Origin: Phoronis australis
Taxonomy: Eukaryota; Phoronida; Phoronidae
NCBI GenBank assembly: GCA_002633005.1
Contig: NMRA01000188.1
Span: 62,001-126,000, forward strand
Reading direction: 5' to 3'
DNA: 64,000 bases
Shown: piece by piece, positions 48,040 through 59,614 of the stretch
Numbering within the stretch: the first letter of the stretch is position 1
How the letters are laid out: each line of letters starts with the position of its first letter
Translations under genes and position numbers: made by a program
Notes under the pieces: model-generated
The model's input: the letters and a program-made list of their open reading frames with translations, nothing else
What the model was told of the DNA's origin: nothing
Databases searched by the model: none

Positions 48040-48190
48040 TATTTATTATTCATTTATTTATGCAATATTTACAATGAGGGTAGCCCCATCATTTCACACT
48101 GCTTTCCATGGGGCCCTCAGTAATAAACAAGCAGATAGTAAGACAAAAACAGAATTACAAAATGAAAGACAAATTTAAGTTATATGCAAA
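48040..48190 (-). mobile_element. LINE 3' tail
   Basis: On the minus strand the sequence ends GGGGCTACCCTCATTGTAAA and then ATAAATAAATGAATAATAAA, the kind of short repeated tail that closes CR1/L2-like LINEs. It opens the block that interrupts unit B at about 48020. Confidence 0.5.
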
Positions 48191-48400
48191 GAATAAGAAA
48201 TTAACACGGAAAGACTGATTAAGCAAAATAAAAAATAAAATACTATAAATAGAAGATAAAGAAATTAAGACAAGATAATTAAGTAAAAAATAGATATAAA
48301 TATAAAAAATTAAAACAGACAATAAATAATTAATAAAAATAAGACATTATATAAATAAGAAATGAATAAACATGCAATTCTTAGACACTACATGAAGTTA
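48190..48400. repeat. A-rich low-complexity stretch
   Basis: Over 200 bases dominated by AAATA/ATAAA words with almost no G or C. No gene. Confidence 0.8.
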
Positions 48401-48409
48401 AATCTATTG

Positions 48410-48495
48410 ATTATAATTCTTTTAAGAGCCACTGCATGAGAACGTCAGGCAATTTGCAATATTATAGGAACATGACATGTCACGAATTTTAAATT
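48410..48495 (+). mobile_element. 3' end fragment of the LINE family found at 52185-52686
   Basis: TTAAGAGCCACTGCATGAGA, then CGTCAGGC and GGAACATGACATGTCACGAA match, in plus orientation, the 3' end of the minus-strand LINE at 52185-52260. Confidence 0.6.
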
Positions 48496-49188
48496 CGATA
48501 TAGTACATATATCACTTGGGGTGAATTATCTACAAAAATATAAAAATTAGTTTTGTCATTCGTCAGTTTGTAAATATATAACTAATAACTAAATCGGGTG
48601 AAAAAATGGCCTAACCCCTTGTGCGCGACTGATGAAAATGCCCTATGTTTCCATGGGAATTAAGCCACTTTGCGGGCGTTTAAAAAATAAAAATTTGATT
48701 GAGTTATACACAACAATTCTTTTTGTAATTGAGAATGCCCAAAATAATTCAGAATGACGTATTTTGATATTTTAAGGAACTTTTGAATGCCTTGCCTCCA
48801 CGGGTCAAATACAGCTACCAATTTAGACCTATATAGAGGCCTAAGTAATTCAAGCGCGCAAAAACGCACACCACTCACACATGGGTTCTGTGATAGCTAC
48901 AGCTCTCGTCTTTGACAAGATATCATTATTTCCGTGGACAGCACCTTTTTTAATTCTCGAATTTACACTTTAGAGAAGGCACTTTCACCACTTTCACCTG
49001 TTTCATACTGCCGCCAATAGAGGGCGGCAAAGCAGAAATTATGAAAAATATGATCCATATTGGAAGTAAATCGTAATAAAAATTCATATTAATTGTTTCG
49101 AGCGTTCTTTTAGCAAAATATTGCGTTATTGACATTTAGCTAAGAAACGGAATGAGGTTCACGAAAATAGGTCACGCTCTGAAGGGAA

Positions 49189-49317
49189 ATGGCAAAGCCA
49201 GCGAGCCGCTGTGTTATTTACAACAAAGATATTGTCAAATACCTGAAAAGTGTCAACGCAGTAGATCACTTGGAAGAATGGGAGTTGATTGGCAATCTGG
49301 CACGAATGGGAGTGTGA
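49189..49317 (+). CDS. 42-codon ORF or first exon, unknown
   Basis: The frame starts at an ATG in a good context (GGGAAATGGC), reads MAKPASRCVIYNKDIVKYLK, then SVNAVDHLEEWELIGNLARM, and stops at TGA 49315-49317. Its composition (balanced charged and hydrophobic residues, helix-like) is much more protein-like than surrounding frames. A donor (GT|GTGAGA) overlaps the end, so it may be a first exon. No family is recognised. It sits in the non-duplicated block of unit B and may belong to a transposon. Confidence 0.3.
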   Translation: MAKPASRCVIYNKDIVKYLKSVNAVDHLEEWELIGNLARMGV

Positions 49318-49589
49318 GAGAACTGGCCAGCCTGTTAGAACAAAAGATCATATGTCCAAAGCACCATATGTGGTAGCCAGCCAGCTAGCTGTATGAAGAC
49401 TGTCGTCAAAATACAGCTAGGTCCCACTATGTGTATTTTTCCGTAGACCCCGAAATTGCACACAGCCTGGGTAGTTCTGCTCGTCACCGCGCCGTGAAAC
49501 TTGTATGAACATGTAAAGCTAAAAACCGGACGGTGTGCATGCAAAATCTGGGAGTCAACCGACACTCACCTTTCCCGTTACAGCCGTTT

Positions 49590-50850
49590 AAGTGAAAAAC
49601 AATGCAATAAACGTCATTTTCTTGTGTAACTCTCCGCCTTTTCTAACAATGAAAAGTATTTATTTCGTCGTTTTGAAAACAGTACGCTCGTGTCACACGC
49701 ACGCGCCATTTCCTAAATTTTTGCGACATCTCTAGGGTGATGATGATAGCTTGGCAGCAGCAAAATTTCTTCTGAAATTCGATTTTTCGGTATCAAAATT
49801 CTAAAAACTTATAATGAAGTGAAACCAGTTCTGATAATTTGTTGTGACGTGTACGCAAGCTCGTGGAAGAACAACAGTTGATTGAAGAATCGGCGAAAAA
49901 AGAAACTGGCGAATAGGTGACGCAATATTTCACGGCGCCGAAAGCCGTCGCTAAAGATCGCTCCACAACTTTAGCAGCAGAATAACGGTAGAACGCCATT
50001 TTTGCCAACACCGTTAAATAATTTAGTTTACTCAAGGAAGACTGTAGTTTTTAATGACACCAATTTTGTGTCAGATTTTATCTTGCCACTTTTTACCCAC
50101 ATCGGTGCAAAGCTGTATATTTATATACAGCTTTGTACCACGCTACGTATGTGGCAGTATCTGGGTTGTAAGCCAAGGTGTACGTTTGCAGCCTCAGGAA
50201 TGCAAAGGATGTTCACCACTCAATCCCAGGACTACGTCAACTGAATAACTTCTCATTTGAAGGTGAGCTACGTAACAAGTCATATTTTTTCTCAGAAATC
50301 TCACTGTGATTAGTCATACCATCTGTGAACTAGTTTCAGCTGCGTATGAGGTCTGAAACAAAAGTGATGGAATGGAATATTCTTTCATAATTGATTTTTA
50401 AAAAGTACTTACGACTAAGTTACCTATTTCAAATAGAAAAGTGGTTGCTTGGAAAGCATATGGGATCGGAGATGGGGTGGTTTTGGAGAATCCTGCTTCT
50501 GATTGCAAACCTGTGGAACTAGTGGTTGAGGAATGTCATGTTGAATCCTCATTGAGACCTTTCACTAGTTTCAGCAATCGAAAGATGAAGATATTCCTGT
50601 ATCCAAAAGATGGCTGTAACAACACTTTTGCCTCTTGAAACGAACTCAAGCAGCAAGTTAGCATGGGCTGGCATGATAAACAGCCAACAGCACTTGAAGA
50701 TAATCGCTGATGTGGAGAGAAAGTGGGTTGCCAAAGTCACTGGTTTTCAAGGTGACGTTCATGATCTAACAGTATGCTCGTTGAACTCAATTTGGCATCA
50801 CAAATCCATAAGTTTGACATATAACCTTTGTTGTGCATTTTAGTCACTGA
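49590..50850 (+). other. Possible remnants of a transposon gene, unidentified
   Basis: Decayed plus-strand frames occur near 49865-49985 (LVEEQQLIEESAKKETGE and TQYFTAPKAVAKD), 50441-50638 and 50610-50843. The last contains HLKIIADVERKWVAKVTGF followed by GDVHDLTVC, loosely reminiscent of a Harbinger-type DDE nuclease. The resemblance is weak and the frames do not join, so no call is made. Confidence 0.25.
50104..50139. repeat. Short strong hairpin
   Basis: GGTGCAAAGCTGTATA pairs with TATACAGCTTTGTACC (16 bp, one G-U) around a TTTA loop. Confidence 0.75.
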
Positions 50851-50859
50851 CTGTTCCTA

Positions 50860-52180
50860 TTTGACTTAATAGTCAACATGGAAATGCAGTGTGTGATGTT
50901 CTATATTACAACCCAACAAAAAGTGAAGCTGTTGTGGAACATGCTACTCAACAGCCTATGCAGCCATGGCTTGGACATTCGCACAAATTTAGGCTGGATT
51001 TTTTTGACGTGGATTAATGTATCAATAAGACCACTCAAACAGCACAACTCTCTCACTTATGACCACAGCATTTGGATTTTGTAAGCTCATTTTGTGAATT
51101 CACAAAACATGGCTACCCATCCAAAAAGCATGGCACCTGGTGTTGCATCCAGCTTCGTCACCTTTAAACACTCCTCACACACTCTTCCCTGAGTCATGCA
51201 CGTGATTCTTAGTCACGTGAGTTACACGCTTGGGCGCGCCCTAAAATATTGACTTTGCACTGCGTAATGATTACAACTTGCTCAACAAAAGGTAAACCGG
51301 TGCGCCATCTGATGAGCAGCAGAAAAATTACTACCCGGAAGATTTTCATCTTTAGAGGATCAGTGCTCCCCCGTGGGTCTTCGGTACTTAAAACCATTCA
51401 ATCAAGTACGATTTTTGGCTTGTCTCGTGTTAATATACGTTCCTATTTTTTCGGAGGCACCTAACGTTACTAGACGTCAAGCAGACATTACAGGACCGAT
51501 CGTTTTGAGGCCGTAATTTCAGCTTTAATTGTAAAGTTCTGAGCACTAGCCGCAAGAATTTTAATGTAATTCCGATTTCGAGCTTTGAAAAATCTTAACG
51601 ATCTTGTTGACATCGTTTTTTGTTACTCATAAATGTTTAGAACTTTGTTGGTTTGTTAATGGGAGTGTAACAGTAGTGGCGAACAGGACGACCGATATCA
51701 GCGAAGTGGGTGGTTTCAATCAAAGCATGCAGGACACACAGGTCGCTGTCCACGAATGTTTTAATAGGTATGTACTCTACAAAGGCTCAGCTTTCACATG
51801 TAATATGTTACATTTCTGACTGTTTTTGCGCGGTAAAAGAAATAACGATCGAATAAAGGGCATTTCCACCAGTTACACAGCTTGACTCAGGTGGGTTGAA
51901 TAAGTAACAAAAATAGCTAATTTGCGAATACGTTTCAACTATGAGTTTTACATTTTCATGTAGACATAAGTTGTGTTTATTCAGTATGTCATTCTTAGTT
52001 TCTGTTAATTTGTCGTTGTTGCACAGTGATGCAACAAAAATGCTAAAATTTGATGGTTTCCGAAGCCATAAACTAGCCAAAAATTTCGAGGGGGCAGTTT
52101 TCTGTGAAGAAGTTAGATATTTTAAATAAAATTATTTTAGGTGTTGACCATTCCACCTAATAGTAAAAATAAACTATATT
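50860..52180. other. No recognisable gene
   Basis: Frames of 60-90 codons on both strands, none with domains or repeated elsewhere in the window. Confidence 0.45.
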
Positions 52181-52184
52181 TCAA

Positions 52185-52686
52185 AAAAAAATCCGTGACA
52201 TGACATGTTCCCGCATCTGCCTGACTTTCTCATGCAGTGACTCTTAAAGGTTACAAAGGATGATGTAGATATGGCATCTGCAGGAAGAGAGTTCCATAAA
52301 AAGGGCCCGCTGTAGGAAAATGATTTTTCCCAGTTTCGCTTCTGCGTTTAGGAAGATTGAAATCAGATGATGATGATGATGAGGACCTAGTATTGTAGCG
52401 ATTAGTAGACATCTTAAACTTAGGCTAAGCACATAAGTAAGATGGGACAAGACCTTTAAAACATTTGTACATACAACAAGCAGATAGGAATTGATGTCTT
52501 GTGTGAATTTTCATTATACCAGTCTTATTACTAAGTTTTTCGATTTTAATATCTCTAACACCAGTTCCCAGAATAATCCGGGCAGCCCTATTTTGGATAA
52601 CCTGGATGGTTTTCATATCCTTGCCTGATGCAACTCCCCACACCGGGAGGCAGTAATCTAGGTGAGGTTGAATGATAGCATTAAAA
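52185..52686 (-). mobile_element. LINE 3' end: reverse transcriptase C-terminus and 3' UTR
   Basis: The minus-strand frame from 52643 reads MWGVASGKDMKTIQVIQNRA, then ARIILGTG, the thumb-side block (QxxQNRAxRxIL) of CR1/L2-like LINEs. Further on come a Ser-run from (GAT)n at about 52368-52382, and after a frame change a WNSLPADAI-type ending, the last conserved piece of such polyproteins. The element ends near 52185 next to an A/T run. It is truncated at about 52686, where unit B sequence resumes. Confidence 0.7.
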
Positions 52687-52801
52687 AGGGTTCAAGCAAA
52701 ATACCTTATCACACAAATTCTGCTTACGTACAACACTGCTATTCCAACTGTGAACAGCAGACACACACGTCAACGTGACTGGAAACAAAATCCGAGTTTA
52801 A

Positions 52802-54048
52802 AGTCCTGCTCTCAAACTTTGATGTAAAACCCTTAAAAATACACCGAGTTCTTATAAAAACGTGTTGTTTTATTTCGCAGTTCCGGATTTATTGGTATTT
52901 GGACACACGGTAGCCTACAAAGTTCCGGCGGCAGGCCAATATACCAAGGCCCGTAGCAGGAGTTTGGCCTTTCGGAGATAAATTCGAAGTATTCTTCCGT
53001 GAAATACAGACAGGAGAACCTAGATCTGTGTTGTTTATACGTGTGTTTTTTTTTTAGGTCTAAACACACAAAACGCTTGTTATCCCGGCCAGTGGCTCGA
53101 AGTCAGGGCAAAGGTTGTACAATAACAATGATTTGAATAATGTATTTGTATTTCTAAATAAAGATCCCCCTTACATGTGACCATAGCATATAAAATCGAG
53201 TAATTGTTTCACAACAACTTTCTGTCAGCAAACACTGAATTAGCATGCACTCATACGGCCTCGGTGCTCGGTCAATTACCTTTGTTGCCGGTAACGCAGT
53301 GGTTTATTCATTGCTGGCTTCTCAACATTTGCACTTACGAATACTGCAAAGGCATTACAAGTATTGACGTTGTGGACCTTTTGATAACAAACAGGCGAAA
53401 TGAGGGATGGGGGGCTCGAATGAGCCCCCCCCGAGTCCCCCCCCTCTGGGTGCGCGAATGTAAACGTCTACATGACAACTCGCCCGACGCCAATCCCGCC
53501 TTAGTCAAGAGCTCATCTGACGAAGACTTCACGGGTCGGATCGTTAGGTTCTACAGGCTATCAGTTCTAACCGGAATACACTGATCAAGAAATACTAGAG
53601 AGGCGCCGTGAACATATGCACAGGCAACGGAACGTATGGATAGTTCTTTGGTAAGACAAAATTCGTCAGAGAAATCAATGCCGACCAAATGCTGGCTACA
53701 GACACGGAGATGTTTCACGGCCTCATACTTGCTATTAACAGCATACCTTTCATTCTTCACTATCGCGAGCCACTTCGTAAGCATTTCGAGCTCTCCAGGA
53801 AGTCGAAAAAACGATATTCCAGCTTTTTTCGTAGCTTCATAGTTCGGACAAGCGGGAACGATGCACCGCAATATAGCGGCATTCACTCTGCAGACGAACC
53901 ACTGACTTCGCTTCGTCGTTTCTCACCTTCTTCATAGGTTAACTCGACACCTCTCGGCAAGGTGAGGTCGACTGTATAAGAGGCGATGTGGATATAGACA
54001 GATTAAGACGGTAAAAAAGATTAATTAAATCGGGTGGCATTCTCCTTT
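52802..54048 (-). mobile_element. THAP-bearing TTAA element, copy 2 (inserted in unit B)
   Basis: Unit A is continuous at the corresponding site (about 6430-6455). Here the sequence from AAGTCCTGCTCTC (52802) to GGGTGGCATTCTCCTTTAA (54030-54048) is extra. Both edges carry TTTAA (GAGTTTAAAG and CTCCTTTAATG), consistent with a TTAA target site. The outer right end equals the 3' end of copy 1 at 26464-26484, which gives the inverted terminal sequence. It holds an intact THAP frame (53551-53886). The left end lacks a clear matching repeat and may be internally deleted. Confidence 0.65.
53551..53886 (-). CDS. THAP zinc-finger protein, 111 residues, transposon-borne
   Basis: The frame starts MNAAILRCIVPACPNYEATK. 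Zinc ligands are Cys8, Cys13 and Cys63-x2-His66 (LRVCSQHL). The conserved Pro (FFRLP, residue 30) and Trp39 (MLTKWLA) are in place, so residues 7-75 form a full THAP DNA-binding domain (usual length about 80-90). The tail (76-111) is not known and ends at a stop at 53551; no catalytic domain follows in any frame, so the product would be a DNA-binding domain only. The AVPTIF-type box is missing. The frame is open, unlike that of copy 1 at 25035. It could be expressed or simply young. Confidence 0.6.
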   Translation of the reverse strand: MNAAILRCIVPACPNYEATKKAGISFFRLPGELEMLTKWLAIVKNERYAVNSKYEAVKHLRVCSQHLVGIDFSDEFCLTKELSIRSVACAYVHGASLVFLDQCIPVRTDSL

Positions 54049-54207
54049 AATGAATATAGAATCAATCGGCAACTCAAGAGGCTTTGTGTTGAGAAGAAGT
54101 CACGTGGAAGTAGCTTATAATAGGCTACAACATTTTCTGAACTTCTTTTCAGCAAACTGATGATGTGAACGTCGTTTGTAAAAGACACTCCTCTCACCAT
54201 CTGAAGG

Positions 54208-54376
54208 ACACAACCATTGTCGAATCTAGAGAGACGCCAAGGGGACCATGATCCCCCCCCCCTAAAATTCTCCCAGATAACATTTGGCAGTTCTGGAATG
54301 CGAATGTTGGACGGGAAAAATCCTCGCTAATACTCTACCCTGGCCCCCTCGCTCAAAATTCTGGATCCGCCATAGC
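54208..54376. mobile_element. Short TIR element (hAT-like MITE), copy 3
   Basis: It matches 6616-6782 position by position (CAGATAACATTTGGCAGTTC, CCTCGCTAATACTCT and so on), as expected for a shared ancestral insertion in the duplicated unit. The C-run at 54251-54261 is length-variable between copies. Confidence 0.6.
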
Positions 54377-56129
54377 GGGCTCAGTCTTCCATACATCATG
54401 GTCACTCTGAGGTGATTGTTTGCTACTGCCCTTTTGCATGCTGATTGATCGCTCCGCTCAACAGTTCGTTACCATCAAAGACACCTCTATCGCCGATGAA
54501 CATTATAGCGACAACAATACGTTGAAGTACCTAATTCCTATATTTCTTGTTCTTTTATTCTTTCTGTTGGAATTCCCCGTCAACGTAAGTGATTCTTCAC
54601 CACGAAGATTTAATTTCAGCACACAGTCTTCGGATGATTGCCTATATTCGTAAATTTTCATCTCTTTAGCCTTTTACCTTCACTGGAAAACGTTTTACGC
54701 CGACTGCACATACAAAAAATACAACTGACTGTGCCTTTTGGGTCGGCTGAAAACTAGTCATTTTTTGCAAATGCTACTCACTTGATTTTAAGTGCATTGT
54801 CACGGCGAGTATAAAACCTTAGATATCTTATACGATTTCAATGTATAAATGTTGAGTTTCTATTTTATCGGCTATCTCCATCCTGTCTTTCTCGTGCATT
54901 TATTTGTCCGATTATGTCAAGATTCTGTTTACGAGTCAAATTATTGCGTACTGTGAATGGTTTTGAGAAACATGCTTTTCTGTGAAAGGAAACTATGCGG
55001 AAGGATCAGAATTATTTGTCGTCTCTGAAGTATTTGTAGCACTAACTGTACAACACACCACTTTACTCTTTTGACTCGACTTTTTGCAGTCAGAACTTTT
55101 AGAGTTGAAGGGAGTCTTAAAATGTACTTAATTGTGCCGATTCAACCCCTTTTGGTTTGGAACCGGAAGGTATTCTGCATAGCACAGCAGTGTTTCTGTA
55201 CCTGCCTTTGTGAAATTTTATTTTCTGAACCCCAGACAGCTCAGTTGTCGTGGCATTGTGTGCTCCGCCCTGGCAATGACATAAACGAAAACGTATACTG
55301 ATGCTAAGCATTGAGTGTAGTACTTCTGTGCGCAAGAATGCCCATTACCCACATTAGCCAAGAGATGAAAGGCCCGAAAGGACCTCTTGGTGGGTCGAAA
55401 CAGTGGAGGCGTGGAACGGTTTTCGAGGAGGGCTTGAAACTGCTGCAAATTCAGGTTGCTCTGTTGAGGCAGACCCTTCTTACACAACGAGCTGTAGGGG
55501 TCATCCCAGGAAAAGGGAACCACCTGACGTAGGAGTCCCTTTTGTAGTAGTAAAGCCTTTTGGAAAATTGTTTTGGCAGCGATTTCTAATTTAGTTCATT
55601 CAAAGGAGGACCCTCTAGAAGGAGGTCCTGAGGGAGTTGCCCCCTTTGCACACTCATAGATCATTGGAGATATTCCTTATAAAGCAATATCGTGCAGGTC
55701 ACTAAACTGGAACATTGTGGAATACAAACTACAGCTGTGGCAGAAGTTGGGTGTTTAGTTCTGTATTATGCACTGTGATGTGAAGTAATGGATTGTGAAT
55801 TTTCTCTCCATTTGCCACTGTGTACTGACTGTTTTATACCTGATGACAACTTTGAAAAATGTTGAAACGTCCTACCATGAGGTACAGCGTCTTGTTTTTG
55901 TGATTTAACTTTCCATAACTTACTACATACAGGGCAGTTCTTTGCTACTCGCTGTGGCCTTGAAAAACGTTAGGGTCACGTTTCTTGTTAGCTCAAACAT
56001 AATTTTTTACAGATTATGTAAGGAATTTAATTCTTCAATACTGAACTACACTGTCATCAGCTACATCAAATAATCCACATCATTAAGTACGCCAAACAAT
56101 ATCATTTACCTTTTTGACCGATAGTTCTA

Positions 56130-56840
56130 AAACCCCTTCGACCCCCAAACCCTCGATACCCTCGACCCACGGCTGCCACGACCCAAAACTACTTGACCCG
56201 GTCTACACAAGCTCGACTGGATCTGAACATAGAACAAGGCTGACTTGCAGCACCAATGAGTTGGGCCGTGATCTCGGCTGGCTTTTTCCTGTTTTTTGTT
56301 TTTGCAATTAAGAGAGTCTATTGGGCAAGATTGCAGGCCAAAACAGAAACAAACAACGAGACCAAATCAAATCAAAGACCTACAAACATTACAAATGTCG
56401 TCGCGGCAGAGTGTAATCGTCTCGTCAGCTCTTCAATGAATGGCAGATTCAATATTTTTGTGGAGAGTGCGAGGAACCAACAAAATTGTAATTTCATCAG
56501 TAAATGCAGTTTGAAAAACAATCTGTTTAGTAAAAAGTTTTTCAACGTTATATAGAATATCTCGTAAACGAGTATACAACAGAAAGCAAATAATAAAAGT
56601 GTAAAATTATGTACATTTACGTTAAGGTACTCTCTTCCAAAGTTTAGTAGAACTGGGCCATTGGTAGCTGCTCGTGGAACTATTTCCGTAACAACGATAG
56701 CGCGCTGACAATGGGCTATTTCAAATCACGTTCTCATGGCACTTTCTGTTTTTAACCTCCAGACTTGACCAAGAACATACTTGCGTGTAGGTATGACTTA
56801 TGGGAAAGTCACTTAGCAACGTAATGCGATTATACAATAT
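56130..56840. mobile_element. Element with inverted minisatellite arms, copy 4 (left part)
   Basis: The left arm (56130-56205; CCCCTTCGACCCCC and CGACCCACGG units) and the core match copy 2 in unit A. The right arm lies at 61045-61120, separated by about 4.2 kb, so the element has itself been entered by other DNA just before the expected right arm. Confidence 0.6.
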
Positions 56841-56929
56841 GTAACAAGAGCAACGCTGAGCGTTGAAATGCGCCCACGAATGCATCGCAAACGGTGTGCT
56901 TTTAGGGTTGTTTTTTGGTCATAAAATGG

Positions 56930-58100
56930 CCACTAGATGGGAACATGTCATAGCTTCTTCAATAGAAAGCTATTCACCAAATTTCATAGAAATGTCACGA
57001 AACTTTAGAGAAACAAAGGAAAACAGAATAAATTGAAAACTGCCACTAGGGGCCCAGTGTTTATTGGATCCACCTGAAAGTCGTCATTGTCTGTTGTTAG
57101 CTTCATATAAATACACTTACTAAATTTAATAAAAACCCAGCAGTGGGTTTAGGAGATACAGCTATGGGGGGAAAACAAAACAAAGGAGACGCCACAGTAG
57201 TCAAAGTCGTCATCGTCAATCATCCTCTTCACACAGAAAACATGAACGCCAATTTTCAAAAACATCCTTAGAATGATTTGGTTGATAGAGGGCTGGACGA
57301 CAAAAAACAGCAATAATGGCCACTAGGTGGCGCAAAATACCTCGATGCCATCCAAAAACGGTAGGATAGCGTCATCTCACCAAGAGATGCTGTATTCAAA
57401 ATTTTATGAAAATCCGTTGAGAACGCTTGAAGATACAGAGGTAAACATAAAATCTAAAATTGCTACTAGGGGGCACACCAGAAGTCAGATCCGTCCGAAA
57501 GTCGTCGTTGTTCTTTGCCAACACCATATCAATACACTTGTTAAATTTATTAAAGATCCTGCAAAATGCGCAAAAACGAAATTGTCACTAGGAGGCGCCA
57601 GAGTAGCTGAAGTCATCGGAAAATCATCGTCAGCCGCCCACTTCATAGTAAAAACATACATGCCATTTTTCACAATTATCCTGAAAGCGATTTGGTTGAT
57701 AGAGGGGTAGACGCCAAAAAAACTGACTCGAAAACGGTAAAAATGGCCACTAGGTGGCGTAAACAAAGTCGAATCCATTTTAAAACGGAAAGATAGCGTC
57801 ACCACACTAACAGAAGCCTGTACGCCAAATTTTTTGAAAATACGTTGAGGACCTTTGAAGATACAGAGGTTAACGTAAAAAAATAAATTGCCACCAGGGG
57901 GCACACCAGTAATTAAAGTGGTCGTCGCCCTTTGTCAACATCATATAAATGCACTTACTAAATTTAGTAAAGATCCTGCAGACGGTTTAGGAGATACAGC
58001 CATATGAGCAAAAAACAAAACTGCCACTAGGAGGCGCCACAGACGTCGAAATCGTCGGAAAATCATCGTCAGCCGTCCTCTTCATACAAGGAGTGTACGA
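56930..58100. repeat. Tandem repeat (about 425-bp period) carrying an array of CTCF-like motifs
   Basis: The unit repeats about 2.5 times: landmark phrases CATATAAATRCACTTACTAA, GATTTGGTTGATAGAGG, GATAGCGTCA and GAAGATACAGAGGT recur 420-430 bp apart. Each unit has several matches to the CTCF core CCASYAGRKGGC: 56930 (CCACTAGATGG), 57043 (CCACTAGGGGCCCAG), 57320 (CCACTAGGTGGCGC), 57463 (CTACTAGGGGGCAC), 57585 (TCACTAGGAGGCGC), 57747 (CCACTAGGTGGCGT), 57891 (CCACCAGGGGGCAC), 58024 (CCACTAGGAGGCGC). All are on the plus strand. No protein is encoded. Binding is inferred. Confidence 0.8.
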
Positions 58101-58109
58101 GTATAGGAG

Positions 58110-59600
58110 AGTTCACTCCGCCATTTTACCATTCGCCGCAATGGTTACTGGTCGAAACACTAGCGCTCCAAGTGGTGAATAATCAACACTTAGTTTGGCG
58201 CGCAGTCCGAACAATGTAAACGCTCATAAATTCATACTTTAATGACATTCAACGTGCAATAAAATTACTGTGGGATTGAAAATGGTTAGAATACATATAC
58301 TAACATCCACTTACAATAGAATGAGAAAGAAAATGTGTATTTTAATCAATATTAAAGTGTATTTGTTTTTATTCTCTTGAAGCTCCCTTCAAAATTCATC
58401 ATGGTTTTGTTTCATGTTTGAGTTCTTAACATGGCAATTATCGTTCCTTATAACAGTTCATACCTCCATGAACTACACAATTTGAATGATTGTCCCTGGG
58501 GGTTCAGAGGGGAATTCCCTCCAGGTACCAGCTAAGGAGGTACCAGGCAAAACCCGGCAGGTGGGCGCCAAATAGGTGTTGCCACCCCCTCCCAGGGGGG
58601 TTACATGGGAGGAGTGCTAAACAGGTAAAAACCAATGGGTATGTATGCCACATGGGTGTTGAGCCCCTCCCATCGTCACACATTTTGGTTGCTCCCCTGA
58701 CCATTGACAAACATGTTGCTCCCAGCTCACTGCTGGTTTCATCTCCACCCAACAATTTCGCATGTGTTCCCTATTCAACGCATGAGGCAATGCAGACAAT
58801 TGTTTTGTGCAGTGGGTGTTACACAAGTGAGAAGAAGAAAGCAAGGCAATTCATCACTACCACAAAATCGTAATACAATTTTAGAACATTCCATTATTTC
58901 TTAGTTATGCCAGTATAGGGCTCAATCCCACTCTCCCACTCACTAACAGCTACTGACAAGTCACTTGCTAATCTGTAGAATAGCTCACAACTTACAAAAT
59001 AAAGTAACATTGAGTACATCATCACTCATAACTAGTCAAAGTTCAAAATATCATGACAAAAAATTAAGAGGTACTAAACAGCAATCAAAATATTCACTAC
59101 CCACATAACTTCATACAAAATTGAATTAAAAAGACTTGGATGATATAACCAAAATTTTATATACCCACTGTTCCTATGAGTAAATATTTCAGGTAAGTTA
59201 AAGCCAGACCACAAGATCATATCTGATACCTAACCACAACTGGGGCTTAAATTAATCACAATCTCCAAAAACGTACAAAACAGGCAACACATACACCAAC
59301 CAATACAACAAGAAAATCTGACCAACCTTGTCACTCTCTATTAATTCACTAGCAAACAACAGCACTTTTCGCCAAAGAAATGCGTTATAAATAAAGCTGA
59401 AAACTAATTTACTCAGAGGTGTTTGTCATTGAGAAGCAAAATGATACGGATAGCTTGTGTTTAACAAAATTTCAGCCCACCACTCAGACTCTGAATGATC
59501 CATCAGTTTAACTTTGGCTCTCTCCAAATCACAGGCTAACCATTCATAAAATGTTTCAATCTGATCAACCTTAGTAAAATACGAAAACCAGATTTTGCGG
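58110..59600. other. No recognisable gene; GC-rich patch
   Basis: At 58118-58127 there is CCGCCATTTT, a YY1-like motif directly after the CTCF-like array. A G/C-rich patch at 58490-58690 (CCCTCCCAGGGGGGTTAC and like) stands out from the AT-rich surroundings but has no conserved frame. The minus strand near 59400-59600 may extend the THAP gene (FYEWLACDLERAKVKLMD), in another frame. Confidence 0.4.
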
Positions 59601-59614
59601 ACTAACTGTCCTTT

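Noticed and set aside
49007-49030. CTCF-like palindrome CCGCCAATAGAGGGCGGC as part of the array
   Set aside because: One isolated word with a mismatch at a key position, 8 kb from the array; such words occur by chance in 64 kb.
50610-50843. Harbinger-type transposase
   Set aside because: The GDVHDLTVC phrase is suggestive, but the other catalytic blocks are missing and frames do not connect.
53390-53460. G/C-run palindrome as a separate MITE
   Set aside because: Short GGGGGGCTCG/CGAGCCCCCC-like words are present, but no ends or target duplication; it is absent from copy 1 of the THAP element but could be a simple length change.
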